Assembly (NCBI GenBank): GCA_947579605.1
Contig: OX388318.1
Coordinates: forward strand, 5,270,001-5,334,000
Direction: 5' to 3'
Source of the DNA: Athripsodes cinereus
Taxonomy: Eukaryota; Arthropoda; Insecta; Trichoptera; Leptoceridae
DNA length: 64,000 bases
Positions 22,901-33,544 of this stretch are shown here, one piece after another. Below the pieces are notes generated by a model, which saw nothing but the letters and a program-made list of their open reading frames with translations, did not search any database and was not told the origin of the DNA. Positions within the stretch are counted from its first letter, which is position 1. Every line of letters starts with the position of its first letter. The position numbers and the translations under genes were made by a program.

Positions 22901-25900
22901 CTCATACTTTTCCAAATTGGACTTGAGAGATGCGATCAACATTCACAAAGTTTTTGCATTCACAAGCGCTGAAGTTCGATTAAAGTTTGTTATAAGAAAG
23001 TGAACAGAATTAATATACGGACGAGAGAGAAATACTTTAATCTTAATACTTTCTTCATATTCGAATGATAATAATACCCGTTTTCATAAATTTATATAAA
23101 CTCAGTTCTTTATTTTAATTTTATCAATAGACTTTTTACAAATACATTACGTAAAATTAATTTACATTAGTTTACTTACTGATTGCACATTCTTTAACAA
23201 ATTTAGAAACAGTCCACACCTAGATACACATAGCACCACATTTGTGACGTTTACTCAATAACATTTTCACATGATTAAAAAAAATATGTAGGGTTTTTTC
23301 TCGAGAAAAGTTCAAATTATTGTAGTTAAACTTTTAAATTGTAAATGACATTTTATTCCAGACTGTGTATGCGTCGTATAACTGAGGCTGTGAAGCAATT
23401 GGATGACAAAGAAGACAAAGGTACAGAATCTATTATCAAAAGAATCATGAAGCAACATAACAATCCTAAAATGGCAGCAATTTTGGCATTGGATTTATTT
23501 TTGGTTGGAGTTGACACGGTAATGACAATAATATTTTGTAATATTAGTAAGAATACATTATAGACTCCTGTAACAACGATATTTTCTATTGCAATTTTTT
23601 TTACACGACCTTCACCAGTTATGGTGTTCTTGGTCAGTTCTATTCAGTTAAATATCGAGAATATCGAATACTGAAATGGTACTTCGGATTTATATTTATT
23701 TCTTGTGACATTCTTGTCATATATAAACTTAATTCTCTGTTATACTCCCACTGGTGTAAAGGCAGCAAGCACTCTTAGAATTACGCCAACCACAATCAGG
23801 CAATGTCAGTGTATAGAGGTAGAGGGTGGCAACTATTTTAATTATATTTACCCTTCAACGGATGAAAGATTACTCCCTAGGACCAGGTTTCATATATGCG
23901 ATGCGGTTCATTATGTATAAATAAAAGCAGCCGTAATTGAATCAATTGTCTCCTGAATGCGGTCTAAACTGTCACAAACATAAACCGGAAAAATGAACCG
24001 CCACAAATAGTGTGGCGTGCACAGTGTCATATTGTAAGATACATAACGGTTTTAAAAAATCCAACAGTAACCTACAAATCTACAAAGGAAAAATAGAATC
24101 AATATAGTTACACAAAAAATATACCTGAATTTCAATATGGGCACACAATAAATATAAAATGTTAATTGTATGGTGGACATACATAATTTGATGAATTGTT
24201 AATTTTTTTCTTATGTCAACTGCATTTTTATGCTATATATTATTATGTATAAACGCATTTTGTATTATGGATAGTGTACATAGGTACTGATTGTTATTTG
24301 AGTTGAATTTGGTCGTGTTTGTATGTACCTAGGCCGTTAATTTCAAATAGGTATTTGAAATAAACTGGAAGTATTTTAGCTGCTAAACTGTGTAATCATT
24401 TATTTACTGGACTGTTTTCTTTTTGGTTGTATAATATTTGTAAGGGTTATCGCAGCCGTTTATTATGTAAATTAATAAATATTCACAATCGGCATATCGA
24501 ATTGGTCGCAACATATTTCAATGCGGGATTAATTTAAGCTTCACTAGTAGGGAATAATAATATATGATACGATATATTATACCTACGAAACACAACAATT
24601 TGCATTAAGTTGGATTAAAAAACGGCTCTTATTTAAGTGATCATCAAAAATATACCAAAATCGTCACCAAATAATTCAATATGATCGCCAAAATAGTAGA
24701 TTGATCATCAAATCGTGATCCTCAAATAATTCTAAATTGAACCCTAAAAAATAAAATATTGTCACCAAATAATTCAATATGATCGCCAAAATAGTAGATT
24801 GATCATCAAATCGTGATCCTCAAATATTTCTAAATTGAATACAAAACAATAAAACATTTGCCGGCTAAAATAAAATCTGATACCAATATAAATTTCTTAC
24901 AGTTTTGTACAAATTACTTTTCTGTAGAAAAAAAATACTCGACAACGGGTGGAGCCAATTTATATTCGAACTAGATTTTATTTTCGCCGGTTTTATTTTA
25001 TTTTTGCCGGCAAAATAAAATTTAGTTCGAATATAAATTTCCTAAAGTTTCGTATACCTATATTACTTTTTCTATGGAAAAAATACTCGAATACGGGTGG
25101 GGCCGCTCAAGTATCATAGTTCCGATAATAGTGCATCTGCAACGGGTTTGAGTATTCAAATATTATTATTGTAGTCGTGAATAGTGAAATAATAAAAAGG
25201 GTCCTGTCATTTTAAGCATTCTTAAAAAAATCACGATAGTGAAGAAAGAGACTTTCTAATGAATTTACTATGAACGATTTTTGTTATTATAATAACAAAT
25301 TTGGCGATCAATCTACTATTTTGGCAATCAATCTATTTATTTTATGGTCAAATGTATTTTTTGGTGGTCATACCGAAATATTTTGACGATCGGAATTTAA
25401 TATTTGTAGGTAATAATTTTGATGTTAGTTTCATTTATTTGATGATATTTATTTTATATTTTCATGATCGGAATATGAAATATTTGGTGGTATTGTTTTG
25501 GTGTTAATTTTACTTTTTTGATTATCGTTTTATTTTTCTGATGGTCGGTGACTAGGATCAAAAATATTATTTGATGATCATTTATATAATACCGTTAAAA
25601 AACAGTGAAAGCCTTTTGTGTCCTCGCCGATGCGACGAGTGACATAATTCTACTGGATACCTGCCGGGTGAAGTGTTTATTAGACTGGAAATATATTTGC
25701 GAACCTATGTGACCAAATTAAAAAAGTCCGAATAGTAAACCTGAAAAATACCAGAGCACAGTAAATTTATTGCTCGCTACAACGAATAAACTACATGCAC
25801 AGTACAAGCAGATACAAAGGATTTAGCATAAGTGAATTTATATCAACGCTTTTGAGAATTATTGAACACATTTTTTAATGAAATAGAATATTTATTTTTA

Positions 25901-28634
25901 GGTAAAAATGTACTTATTGCATTGAAATACAAAAATCAATATTAGATTAAAATTTGATATTCCCATAATACGTTACGAATACCTATTGATTATTCACAAT
26001 AAATATTGTTTACAGACGTCGGTTTCCCTGGCATCAACTATATACCAACTGTCTCAAAACAAGGAAGCTCAACAAAGATTGCATGAAGAATTATACAGTT
26101 TACTTCCAACGGCTGACACGCCGTTGACTCCTAAAGCTCTGGACGGTATGCCATACCTTAAAGCCTGCATAAAGGAAACATTGAGGTGAGAGATTAATCA
26201 TGATACATTTCTACGACAAAAATATATATTTAAAAAAAAAAATTATATGCATTAGTATAATAAAAATGCAGTAAGTACGAGGGGTATTTGGAAAGTAAGG
26301 CTCGAACGCAATAGTTAATCGAATTTGAGGCGAATGTTGAAATTCGCATACGCATCGACCCTTGGCTATCTTTGCCAGTCAAACGACGGCATTTGCGTTG
26401 GTATTTTTGCAGTATGCTGTTTTCAGTTTCAATCAAAACATATATTTCTGCCCTCTGACTTTAAAATACGGTTAGTGATTCGGATTTTGACAACAAGAAA
26501 GATTTCAACAGCGATAATTCATCGACAGTTAAGTGAGGCGTATGAATGCTAGCAAAGTGCGTAAATGGGTAAAAGCTTTCAAAAACGAAAGGGAAAATAT
26601 TTACGATGTACCGCGGCCAGGCCGAACATCAGTGATCACAAATGATTTGGTCAAACTCGTGGACGAAAGGATTTCAACGAAATTACCAAATGTGGACAAA
26701 ACAAAGTTACACAAAATTGTCTATGAAAATTATAAATTTCTCAAATAGTGTACATTGAGGCATATTGTGACTATATTAGGCATACAAAACTTTTGTAGCG
26801 TTATGAAAAATGATAAAATAGATAGTGGAAGAAATTACAATTTTTTGATGATTTGTGTTTAAGAAGATATCGGACCTTACTTTCCAAATGCCTCTCGTAA
26901 TTTAACATTTTACTTAATAATACATAGAAAAGTGCAATTTTTCAAAGCGATGTTATTATTGGTGATCGAGAAAAGTACCTAATAAACTACACCCTGAGTG
27001 TACGGGAGGGCGGTTACAAAGCATTATCATAATTCAAGGAGGAAACTTCGTGGCAGGCACCTCCTCGTAAACCAGCAGCGTGCTTAACGAGTACGACACT
27101 CGTTACTTTATGTTAATGTAACAAACATTATATTGTACTGTACGAAAAAAATAAAAAAGAAAGAGTTACCGTAATAACAATGAACGGTGGAACAATAAAA
27201 ATGTTAATAGAAAAGGCACAGCATGAAATACACTTACGGGCAAATAATACAACAATGTGTACCCACTAAGGTACACAGTACCACTCGCGCCCTACGCACC
27301 GTATGCAGGTACCTACTTACTACACATACCTAATAAAGTATAGCAAATAACTTTTCAGGCTGCCGTTGTTTAATATACATATACACCATCAGTATGCACA
27401 TGAGAACAAAGAAAATGTTTCCAACGCTTTTCTCACTAAATAAACAGAAACGTGTAGCAGGTACACTTGACGGCCAGACTCTAATTACAGAAATCTATTC
27501 AGCTCAGTATAACATAAGTCATAACGCTATGTTACAAAGTATGATATTATTTTATAATTCCTTCTATTGCAGGATGTACCCAGTAATTCTAGGTAATGGC
27601 AGATGTCTTCAGTCAGATGCTGTGATTGGTGGATACCTCATTCCCAAAGGGGTAATACTTTGATCTAGTACCTAACCAAATTAATACATTATAAAAAACA
27701 ATGTTGGAGTAATCATATTGTTTGATTTTGAACCACTCTAGATTAATCTTACCAGTTAATTCTAACCGACAGTCAACCTATTTGAATAGGTATTAATAAC
27801 TAGGTAGGTATGCTGTATATGACACACATACATATGCGAACTTCATTCAGGAGTGAATGGCACAGAGTTTCGACGCTTATGAATCGACTCAAGACTTGGT
27901 TAAGAGTACTTTTTAACCCAGGCAACATTTCTTTTCCTCTTTCTCTTCTCTCATTCAACTTACCGACATCCAATTGTGTTAAAAAAAATCATAAAATAAT
28001 GTTGGATTGCTTTTTAATGTAACATTTCATATTTCAGACCCACGTGATATTTCCACACTTTGTAGTATCCAACGATCCTGAATACGTCAAGGATCCTGAA
28101 ATATTCCTACCGGATAGATGGTTGAAGAGTGGAGAATTCGCTCTGTCCCCCCAACAATGTACTTACAGGGAAGCTGCTGAGCAGAAGATACATCCATTTA
28201 CTTCGCTACCGTTCGGATATGGGAGGAGGACGTGTTTAGGAAGAAGATTTGCGGAAGCTGAACTCCAAATTATGGTTGCTAAGGTATTGAAATTATAATG
28301 TTTTACAAGACAATCCTCTCGACCCAGTATTTCCTGAATAATATATTTATGTAGATAGTCAATCATCAGACATTCAATTTATTTATCTATTTAATTCTTT
28401 TTGCACATTTAGAAGCGCTTTTAGATAAATTAATAGATATATATATATTCAATGTCAAATTTAATCTGTCTCTAGATAGAAGAACCTATATTTATTAAGG
28501 TATTTTTTTTTGTTTTGCAGATATTCAGAAAGTACCAAGTCGATTTCCATTACGGACCTCTGACATACAAAGTAACACCAACATACGTGCCTAAAGAGCC
28601 ACTGAAATTTCAATTTAGCAAACTACAAAATTAA
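19935..28634 (+). CDS. mitochondrial-clan cytochrome P450, CYP301-like (10 exons)
   Basis: Exons: 19935-20133, 20374-20620, 21045-21161, 21252-21328, 22490-22691, 23362-23518, 26016-26185, 27573-27651, 28038-28283, 28521-28634. All introns are GT-AG, the phases agree, and the total is 1608 nt, 535 residues plus stop, a normal length for the mitochondrial clan. The N-terminus is rich in R, K and S with no membrane anchor, as expected of a mitochondrial targeting peptide. A hinge MPGPWQLPFIGN is at about 47-58. SIGRVALDTRLGCLE is a mitochondrial-clan signature. The I-helix motif GVDTT is at 330-334, K-helix ExxR at 387-390, and the heme loop FGYGRRTCLGRR has its cysteine at 482. This family is a heme monooxygenase using adrenodoxin-type redox partners. 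The sequence reads closest, from memory, to CYP301 (B1 rather than A1), whose substrate is not settled. The frame is intact. Introns hold a 972-bp element, a deleted mariner and LINE tails. Confidence 0.9.
21398..21540 (-). mobile_element. LINE 3' tail fragment, stem-loop family (P450 intron 4)
   Basis: Same layout as 19306-19415: a TTATTTATTTTATTCTTC start, GCACATCATCA, a spacer, TGATGATATGCAGTGGCGAG, and on the far side TGATTTCTTCCATCTAACCA. One stem position is changed in this copy. No coding remains. Confidence 0.65.
24623..25594. mobile_element. inverted-repeat element with GATCATCAAA motif arrays (P450 intron 6)
   Basis: TTAAAAAA stands on both sides (24615-24622, 25595-25602), suggesting an 8-bp duplication, although it is A-rich. 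The ends are imperfect inverted repeats beginning CGG and running into TGATCATCAAA. Next to each end are many GATCRYCAAA-type motifs, including a 98-bp tandem pair starting at 24663 and 24761. The middle holds a direct repeat of a block ending CTCGAMWACGGGTGGRGCC (about 24890 and 25032) around an inverted pair centred near 25000. No transposase is visible, so it is non-autonomous. Confidence 0.55.
26278..26897 (+). mobile_element. deleted mariner-family transposon (P450 intron 7)
   Basis: The 620-bp element is bounded by TA on both sides (26276-26277, 26898-26899). Its inverted ends differ at two positions, CGAGGGGTATTTGGAAAGTA and CGAGAGGCATTTGGAAAGTA. Inside are the two helix-turn-helix parts of a mariner transposase in two frames: VIRILTTRKISTAIIHRQLS at about 26472-26535, then SKVRKWVKAFKNEREN and VPRPGRTSVITNDLVKLVD. 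It then jumps to LHKIVYEN. The whole DDD catalytic domain is missing, so it cannot make an active transposase, though it could be mobilised in trans. Confidence 0.8.
28378..28412 (-). mobile_element. short LINE tail remnant (P450 intron 9)
   Basis: TTTATTTATCTATTTAATTC, then TTTTTGCACAT, matches the start of the stem-loop LINE tails but stops before the second stem strand. Very short, so low confidence. Confidence 0.35.
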
Positions 28635-28939
28635 TGGGTAGATTTTTAGAGAGTAATAATGCGATTGCGTAGAAAATATATTATCACATTGTTACGAATA
28701 ATTTCCTAAGGAAACCATAGTTATGCTGTCACAATGAGTTCAGAAATATGATAGAATATTGATGTCAGAATCTGTGTATGAAACGAATATTGTTTGTACC
28801 TAGACTACCTAGGTATAAACGTCTTATTGTGTTTTACAGTCGTTGACTATATTTACATATATGTACTAATCTAATTATATTTAAACAGTGAGTTACCACT
28901 TTATATTTACATTTCATTATTATGTGTATATTTTAAACA

Positions 28940-28945
28940 ATTAAA
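28940..28945 (+). terminator. possible polyadenylation signal of the P450
   Basis: ATTAAA, about 305 bp after the stop codon, is the most plausible signal I see in the 3' flank. No canonical AATAAA was noticed in the first 400 bp. Confidence 0.3.
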
Positions 28946-29352
28946 ATATTATAAATTTCTTTGGTTTTCTTATGGACCTTCTATTCGACTTACGCTAGTG
29001 GAACAGATAAATTATATGCATAACGATAATAGCCCACATTACAAAATATATTTATTCTACAATATGTTTATTTAAATTCTTTATTATAAAATTTACGACC
29101 AAGTCTATAAGTAGATGTATTTTGTGTTTGTTTATATTTTAAAGTTACGTTATAGATCTGCAAGATTCTGCAAGTTTCATTACATTGTACAAACATCATA
29201 TTATTAAAATAAACGATAAGAGATTTAGCATTTACTGCGAAATATGCAACAAGGTGTACATAATAAAGTTGTGATACATTCATGATAAGAATAGAATTGC
29301 CTTTATTGTGGGAGGTCCAGGATAAAAATATTAAGAAACTAATGATACTCAC

Positions 29353-29513
29353 TATTTTGCGGAATCATTTAGTTGATACTCGTTCGAGCGGCCAAAACAC
29401 TCTTGGACACCGTGATCTGCCCAAAGCCTCTTCATCGCTGCTAAGAGTTCTTCGGAGAATGGCTCGGTGTCTTCCATGCGTTGAATAACATCGAACACCA
29501 TTTTTCCATCAGT
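29353..29513 (-). CDS. G-protein alpha-o subunit, internal exon 4
   Basis: This 161-nt exon encodes [20 protein letters not shown], then [20 protein letters not shown] and [11 protein letters not shown] plus two bases of the next codon. That is the end of the helical domain of Galpha-o, about residues 102-155. The acceptor (CAG before 29513) and donor (GTGAGT after 29353, reading the minus strand) are clear, and the phases join exon 3 at 54763-54904. The sequence separates it from Galpha-i, which lacks [16 protein letters not shown]. Alpha-o is a membrane-associated signalling GTPase that couples receptors to effectors. The exons for switch regions I-III (DVGGQRSE) were not found at lower coordinates in this window, so they must lie beyond base 1. 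Confidence 0.93.
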
Positions 29514-30180
29514 CTGAAAATGACAATAAAACATCATTATATTAATATGGGAACAATTATTATATTTCTATAATAAACTATCTATCTGGATGAATCGACT
29601 GTATGTTTCTGTATTATGAAATAATCGGTATTGAATTAAGGAAATGACACAGTAACTGAACTATATCATGTGTTTCTAATATCAAATTTATAAGCGATGC
29701 GGTCTATTGACTTGATTACGCAATCGTTTCTTTTTAGGATACAATACAGATGATGAGGTCATATTATATAGTTGTGTTGGTATATAAAAATACATGTGTA
29801 CATTGCAATGATGACAATATGACATGTGTATTTATGTATGAGATTGAGTGGTTAGTACCCACAAGAGAGACGATTACCACTTGACCTGCTAAACTAAAGT
29901 CAACTACAATTACTACCAGTCTCTAACATCGGGTCAATTCAATAACAGTAATCTATAACAAATATATGTAAAACAAGATACAAACGTATTCTTAATTCCA
30001 AAAATCTAAGGCCTATAAAGAGGCCAAAGTCTGTAATTTAAGATATAGGAACGTAGCATATTTCCATAAGAGTTGGCTTTCATCCGCACTTACTTTATAA
30101 CCCGTAATCTTTTACATCTAAGAATAATTGAGGATTTATAAATTATCAATTAAAAGAATATGATATTAAATCAATATTTA
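29514..30180. other. intron of the alpha-o gene, nothing recognised
   Basis: AT-rich intronic DNA next to exon 4; no gene or repeat that I can support. Confidence 0.5.
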
Positions 30181-30188
30181 TCCTTAAA

Positions 30189-30530
30189 TTGGTTACTTTT
30201 ACACAGACACTGAAAGTTGGAGTAGTTACAAGGATGAATGTGAATAAGTTACGATGGTTTGGGCATGTCGAAAGAATGAATGAGGACAGAATGACCAAGA
30301 AGATATATTTGGTTAAGAGGAATGGTGCTCGGAGACGTGGACGGCCGATGATCAAATGGCAAGATCATCTAAAGCAAATCCTACAAGACGGGCACGTGTT
30401 GAGTACATTGAACAGGAGAACATGCATGAGGAATTGTATGACAGTGACGGAAGCGAAAGATGTATGCAAGGATAGAAGGAAGTGGCGCTCGATCCTTTCT
30501 GCATATCCTGCGAGGGAAGCGGCGTGATGG
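30189..30530 (+). pseudogene. LINE reverse transcriptase C-terminal fragment
   Basis: An uninterrupted frame reads VNKLRWFGHVERMNEDRMTK, then KIYLVKRNG, GRPMIKWQDHLKQIL, TCMRNCM and WRSILSAYP. This is the well-known C-terminus of an abundant insect LINE family. Only this end is present, with no YADD core and no tail structure. Relatives lie at 12190, 33545 and 56385. Confidence 0.7.
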
Positions 30531-30703
30531 TAGGTATGTATGCACTGTAATTTTAAATAATATTTCGTACCTACTATATCGATACGGCGTAATATTTTGA
30601 GAAATACTTTTATATCATATTTTATCAATTCATATGGGTATCGCATGGGCGAGTTAAGCCTTTTAACCAATGTATGTATGTAACATGATGTACAAATTAC
30701 ATA

Positions 30704-30734
<31 letters not shown>

Positions 30735-30924
30735 TTTTATTTTATTTAACAATAATTATACAGACATTACAATACATAGACTATTTGATAAAACTTAAAT
30801 CTAAACATCCTCCTTATAGAGACAAGTCTCGTGTAAAGGAGGGTAAATAGGTACATATACTTATTCAAAATACCTAATTGAGAATAACTTTTCGATTTTC
30901 GAAGAGGAAACACTATGAAAGTTC
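30531..30924. other. intronic stretch before the ribozyme array
   Basis: Holds a T-rich (ATTTT)n tract at about 30705-30745 and otherwise nothing I recognise. Confidence 0.5.
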
Positions 30925-30990
30925 ATTTTAATTTAGATAATAAATATTTAAATAAAAAACACTGTTTACTTTCATTTAAAATTGTTATAA

Positions 30991-31030
30991 TATTAAAAGC
31001 TTTTCGGACATACGTCCATCTTCAGTAATA
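30991..31030 (-). ncRNA. mirror hammerhead motif, unit 1, minus strand
   Basis: Reading the minus strand, TATTA (31030-31026), CTGAAGA (31025-31019), stem II, GAA, AAGCTT, T and TAATA (30995-30991) repeat the whole motif. The same stem I, II and III pairings are possible, so antisense transcripts would carry the ribozyme too. Confidence 0.55.
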
Positions 31031-31042
31031 GTTATAAGTAAT

Positions 31043-31082
31043 TATTACTGAAGATGGACGTATGTCCGAAAAGCTTTTAATA
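31043..31082 (+). ncRNA. minimal type I hammerhead ribozyme motif, unit 1
   Basis: Stem I: TATTA (31043-31047) pairs with TAATA (31078-31082), five pairs. Core CTGAAGA is at 31048-31054. After one extra T comes stem II GGAC-GTAT-GTCC (31056-31067), then GAA (31068-31070) and stem III AAG/CTT (31071-31076) with no loop. H17 is T at 31077, so predicted cleavage falls after 31077. Hammerheads with so small a stem III are known from Penelope-like elements and retrozymes, where they work best as dimers; a tandem array supplies dimers. The unpaired T after A9 departs from the canonical core. Confidence 0.6.
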
Positions 31083-31216
31083 TTATAACAATTTTAAATG
31101 AAAGTAAACAGTGTTTTTTATTTAAATATTTATTATCTAAATTAATTGAGAATGTTTACAATTTGTGGGAATGTGAAGAACATGGTTTTTCACGTAAATA
31201 GTTAGAACCGGACAAA

Positions 31217-31256
31217 TATTAAAAGCTTTTCGGACATACGTCCATCTTCAGTAATA
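31217..31256 (-). ncRNA. mirror hammerhead motif, unit 2, minus strand
   Basis: Same motif shifted by 226 bp. The left flank here is the end of unit 1 (ACAAATATT), which still supplies the TAATA strand of stem I. Confidence 0.55.
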
Positions 31257-31268
31257 GTTATAAGTAAT

Positions 31269-31308
31269 TATTACTGAAGATGGACGTATGTCCGAAAAGC
31301 TTTTAATA
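31269..31308 (+). ncRNA. hammerhead ribozyme motif, unit 2
   Basis: Identical to the unit 1 motif, shifted by 226 bp: core at 31274-31280 and predicted cleavage after 31303. Confidence 0.6.
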
Positions 31309-31442
31309 TTATAACAATTTTAAATGAAAGTAAACAGTGTTTTTTATTTAAATATTTATTATCTAAATTAATTGAGAATGTTTACAATTTGTGGGAATGT
31401 GAAGAACATGGTTTTTCACGTAAATAGTTAGAACCGGACAAA

Positions 31443-31482
31443 TATTAAAAGCTTTTCGGACATACGTCCATCTTCAGTAATA
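31443..31482 (-). ncRNA. mirror hammerhead motif, unit 3, minus strand
   Basis: Same motif shifted by 452 bp; stem I is again complete because unit 2 ends in AAATATT. Confidence 0.55.
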
Positions 31483-31494
31483 GTTATAAGTAAT

Positions 31495-31534
31495 TATTAC
31501 TGAAGATGGACGTATGTCCGAAAAGCTTTTAATA
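31495..31534 (+). ncRNA. hammerhead ribozyme motif, unit 3
   Basis: Identical to the unit 1 motif, shifted by 452 bp: core at 31500-31506 and predicted cleavage after 31529. Confidence 0.6.
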
Positions 31535-31672
31535 TTATAACAATTTTAAATGAAAGTAAACAGTGTTTTTTATTTAAATATTTATTATCTAAATTAATTG
31601 AGAATGTTTACAATTTGTGGGAATGTGAAGAACATGGTTTTTCACGTAAATAGTTAGAACCGGACAAATATT

Positions 31673-33540
31673 GGAGACAATACCGATAGTACCTAAGTAG
31701 TAATGTCGAAATCGTTTATGACAAACATGAAAATAATGTTTTGTTAGAATAGAAATCATAATTACAGTGTATTTAATAATAAACAGGGTTTGTTGCAATA
31801 CCTATAATTACAATACAGAAATAAACTAACATTTTATTTTGTATATCTTGCTAGTGGAACTTACTATTGACATTAAATCAAAAATTACAAACGCACAAAC
31901 CCTCGAACAATTATATATTTTTATCCAGTCGTCCACCGGCACGTACTGTAGACCATATTCAACAGAAATAATAATATTTACCTAATAATAAAGCAGTTAC
32001 TACTTACTATACTGATTGATTTTTACGATGAAGTGCGTATGTCTAATATATTGGTGCAGACCAATAGGTAAAATAATATTCACGGGGTGTTTTTATCGAC
32101 GTTAGATACATACATATATGTAGTAATGCTATGTAGATAGGTAGGTATTACATTTCCCAATATCCGGGACAATAAATAACTCATGATAAGATTAGATCGT
32201 CAATGAAATAATTTATTAGGAACTTACCAATACTAGAGTATAGTTAAACAGTATCAAATTTTATGTGGACAATTATAAGACAATTGGATAAAACTTAATC
32301 CTTCGATCGACACAAATAATTGGATAAAAATAAGGTAATTTTATGATAATACAAGTACAAATATAAAGCAAATTTTTATGCACTGGAATAGCCTAGTAAT
32401 AGGTACTTCCTGTAGGTATTATTATTATTATTATCATCTTAAAAATGTCACCCTGCACTGAGACCATAACATAGCACAGCTTTAGGCCAAGTACCCACTT
32501 GTAGGATCTGCGCAAATGATTTAATTATTTGATTTGACACTGTGGTATCTCAATAAGAGATATTCATCGAATCTGGGGCGAGCGTACATCGGTAATACGT
32601 AGGTATAGTATAGGTACATAGAACCCCTATGCAATAAGTTTAATATGGTGTTATGATTAAGATTTTATAATGCTACAAAATACAGAGTATCTTATACCTA
32701 TATACTTACAAAGGTGTATTATTAATTGTGTCCATATTTTTAATCATATAAAGTCTCATAAATGTTACAAATTATTTTTAAAAATTGACTTGTTTGACTT
32801 TGATTTTGTTACATTAATGAATATAACAATAAACATAGTCTATCTCTCTTTTTCTGGCATTACACCCAATAGATGAGTGATGCTGAATATACATAGTCAT
32901 TCTAGTAAATTTAAAAAAAAAATGTCTAGATACTGTTACATAGTTGGTGCCTATAAAAAAGTGAAATTGTTACAATGTATTTTAATATCCAACTAATAGA
33001 GAGGTGAAAATTGACGTTACATTTATAATAAATAACGCGAGTATTAAATGATTCATGCATGATAGAAAAAGTCACACCTAAAAGCCATTTTTAATTTGAC
33101 GTGTAGGAACATGTTAAACGGTTAATTTATTGCTATGTTAATGTGCCAGCCTGCACCCGACAATTAATTTGTAGATAAAATGTACTCCTACATAACTCTG
33201 CAATATCACAAATAAAATAATATGTATTTAGTTAGGTGGATTTACAATCAAATAAGAAGTTCATTCACAAACTATCTTCATTCATAATATTACAGAATAC
33301 CGTATGGGTACCTATACATACAAGCATAATGCGCTCGTAAAATTACATAATGCTCCGTTATACAGTAGGTATGAAATGTTATGTGTGAGCGCATTGAGTG
33401 TTAGTGGTGGATGCTGGGTATTGTTATGTAGGTAAGCATAATTAAACTCGTATGACGATTTGAATATCACTCGGACACGACCAATAAAATCTGATGTAAT
33501 ATAATTATGTATCTTAAAATGTTTTATGTAGTAAGAAATT
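31673..33540. other. intronic stretch, nothing recognised
   Basis: AT-rich alpha-o intron sequence with an (ATT)n run at about 32418-32433. No gene, and no complete mobile element that I can support. Confidence 0.5.
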
Positions 33541-33544
33541 TCTA

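Larger units (their letters stand above)
30925..31672. repeat. tandem array, 3 x 226 bp, with inverted head; hammerhead-bearing
   Basis: Three units of exactly 226 bp (30995-31220, 31221-31446, 31447-31672) appear identical by eye. Each begins with AAAAGCTTTT, carries two mirror-image hammerhead motifs facing each other around a 10-bp spacer, and ends CCGGACAAATATT. To the left, 30925-30994 is an inverted copy of the sequence that follows the plus-strand ribozyme, so the first mirror arm is about 105 bp long. No protein is encoded. The layout (short tandem repeats, one ribozyme per strand per unit) fits an animal retrozyme-like repeat. Alternatives are a satellite grown from a fold-back element, or an assembly duplication. 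Confidence 0.8.

Noticed and set aside
30995..31080. Interpretation of the 31-kb hairpin as the terminal inverted repeats of a simple MITE
   Set aside because: There is no target duplication, the arms face each other across only 10 bp, and the unit repeats in tandem; the hammerhead pattern explains the conserved pieces better.
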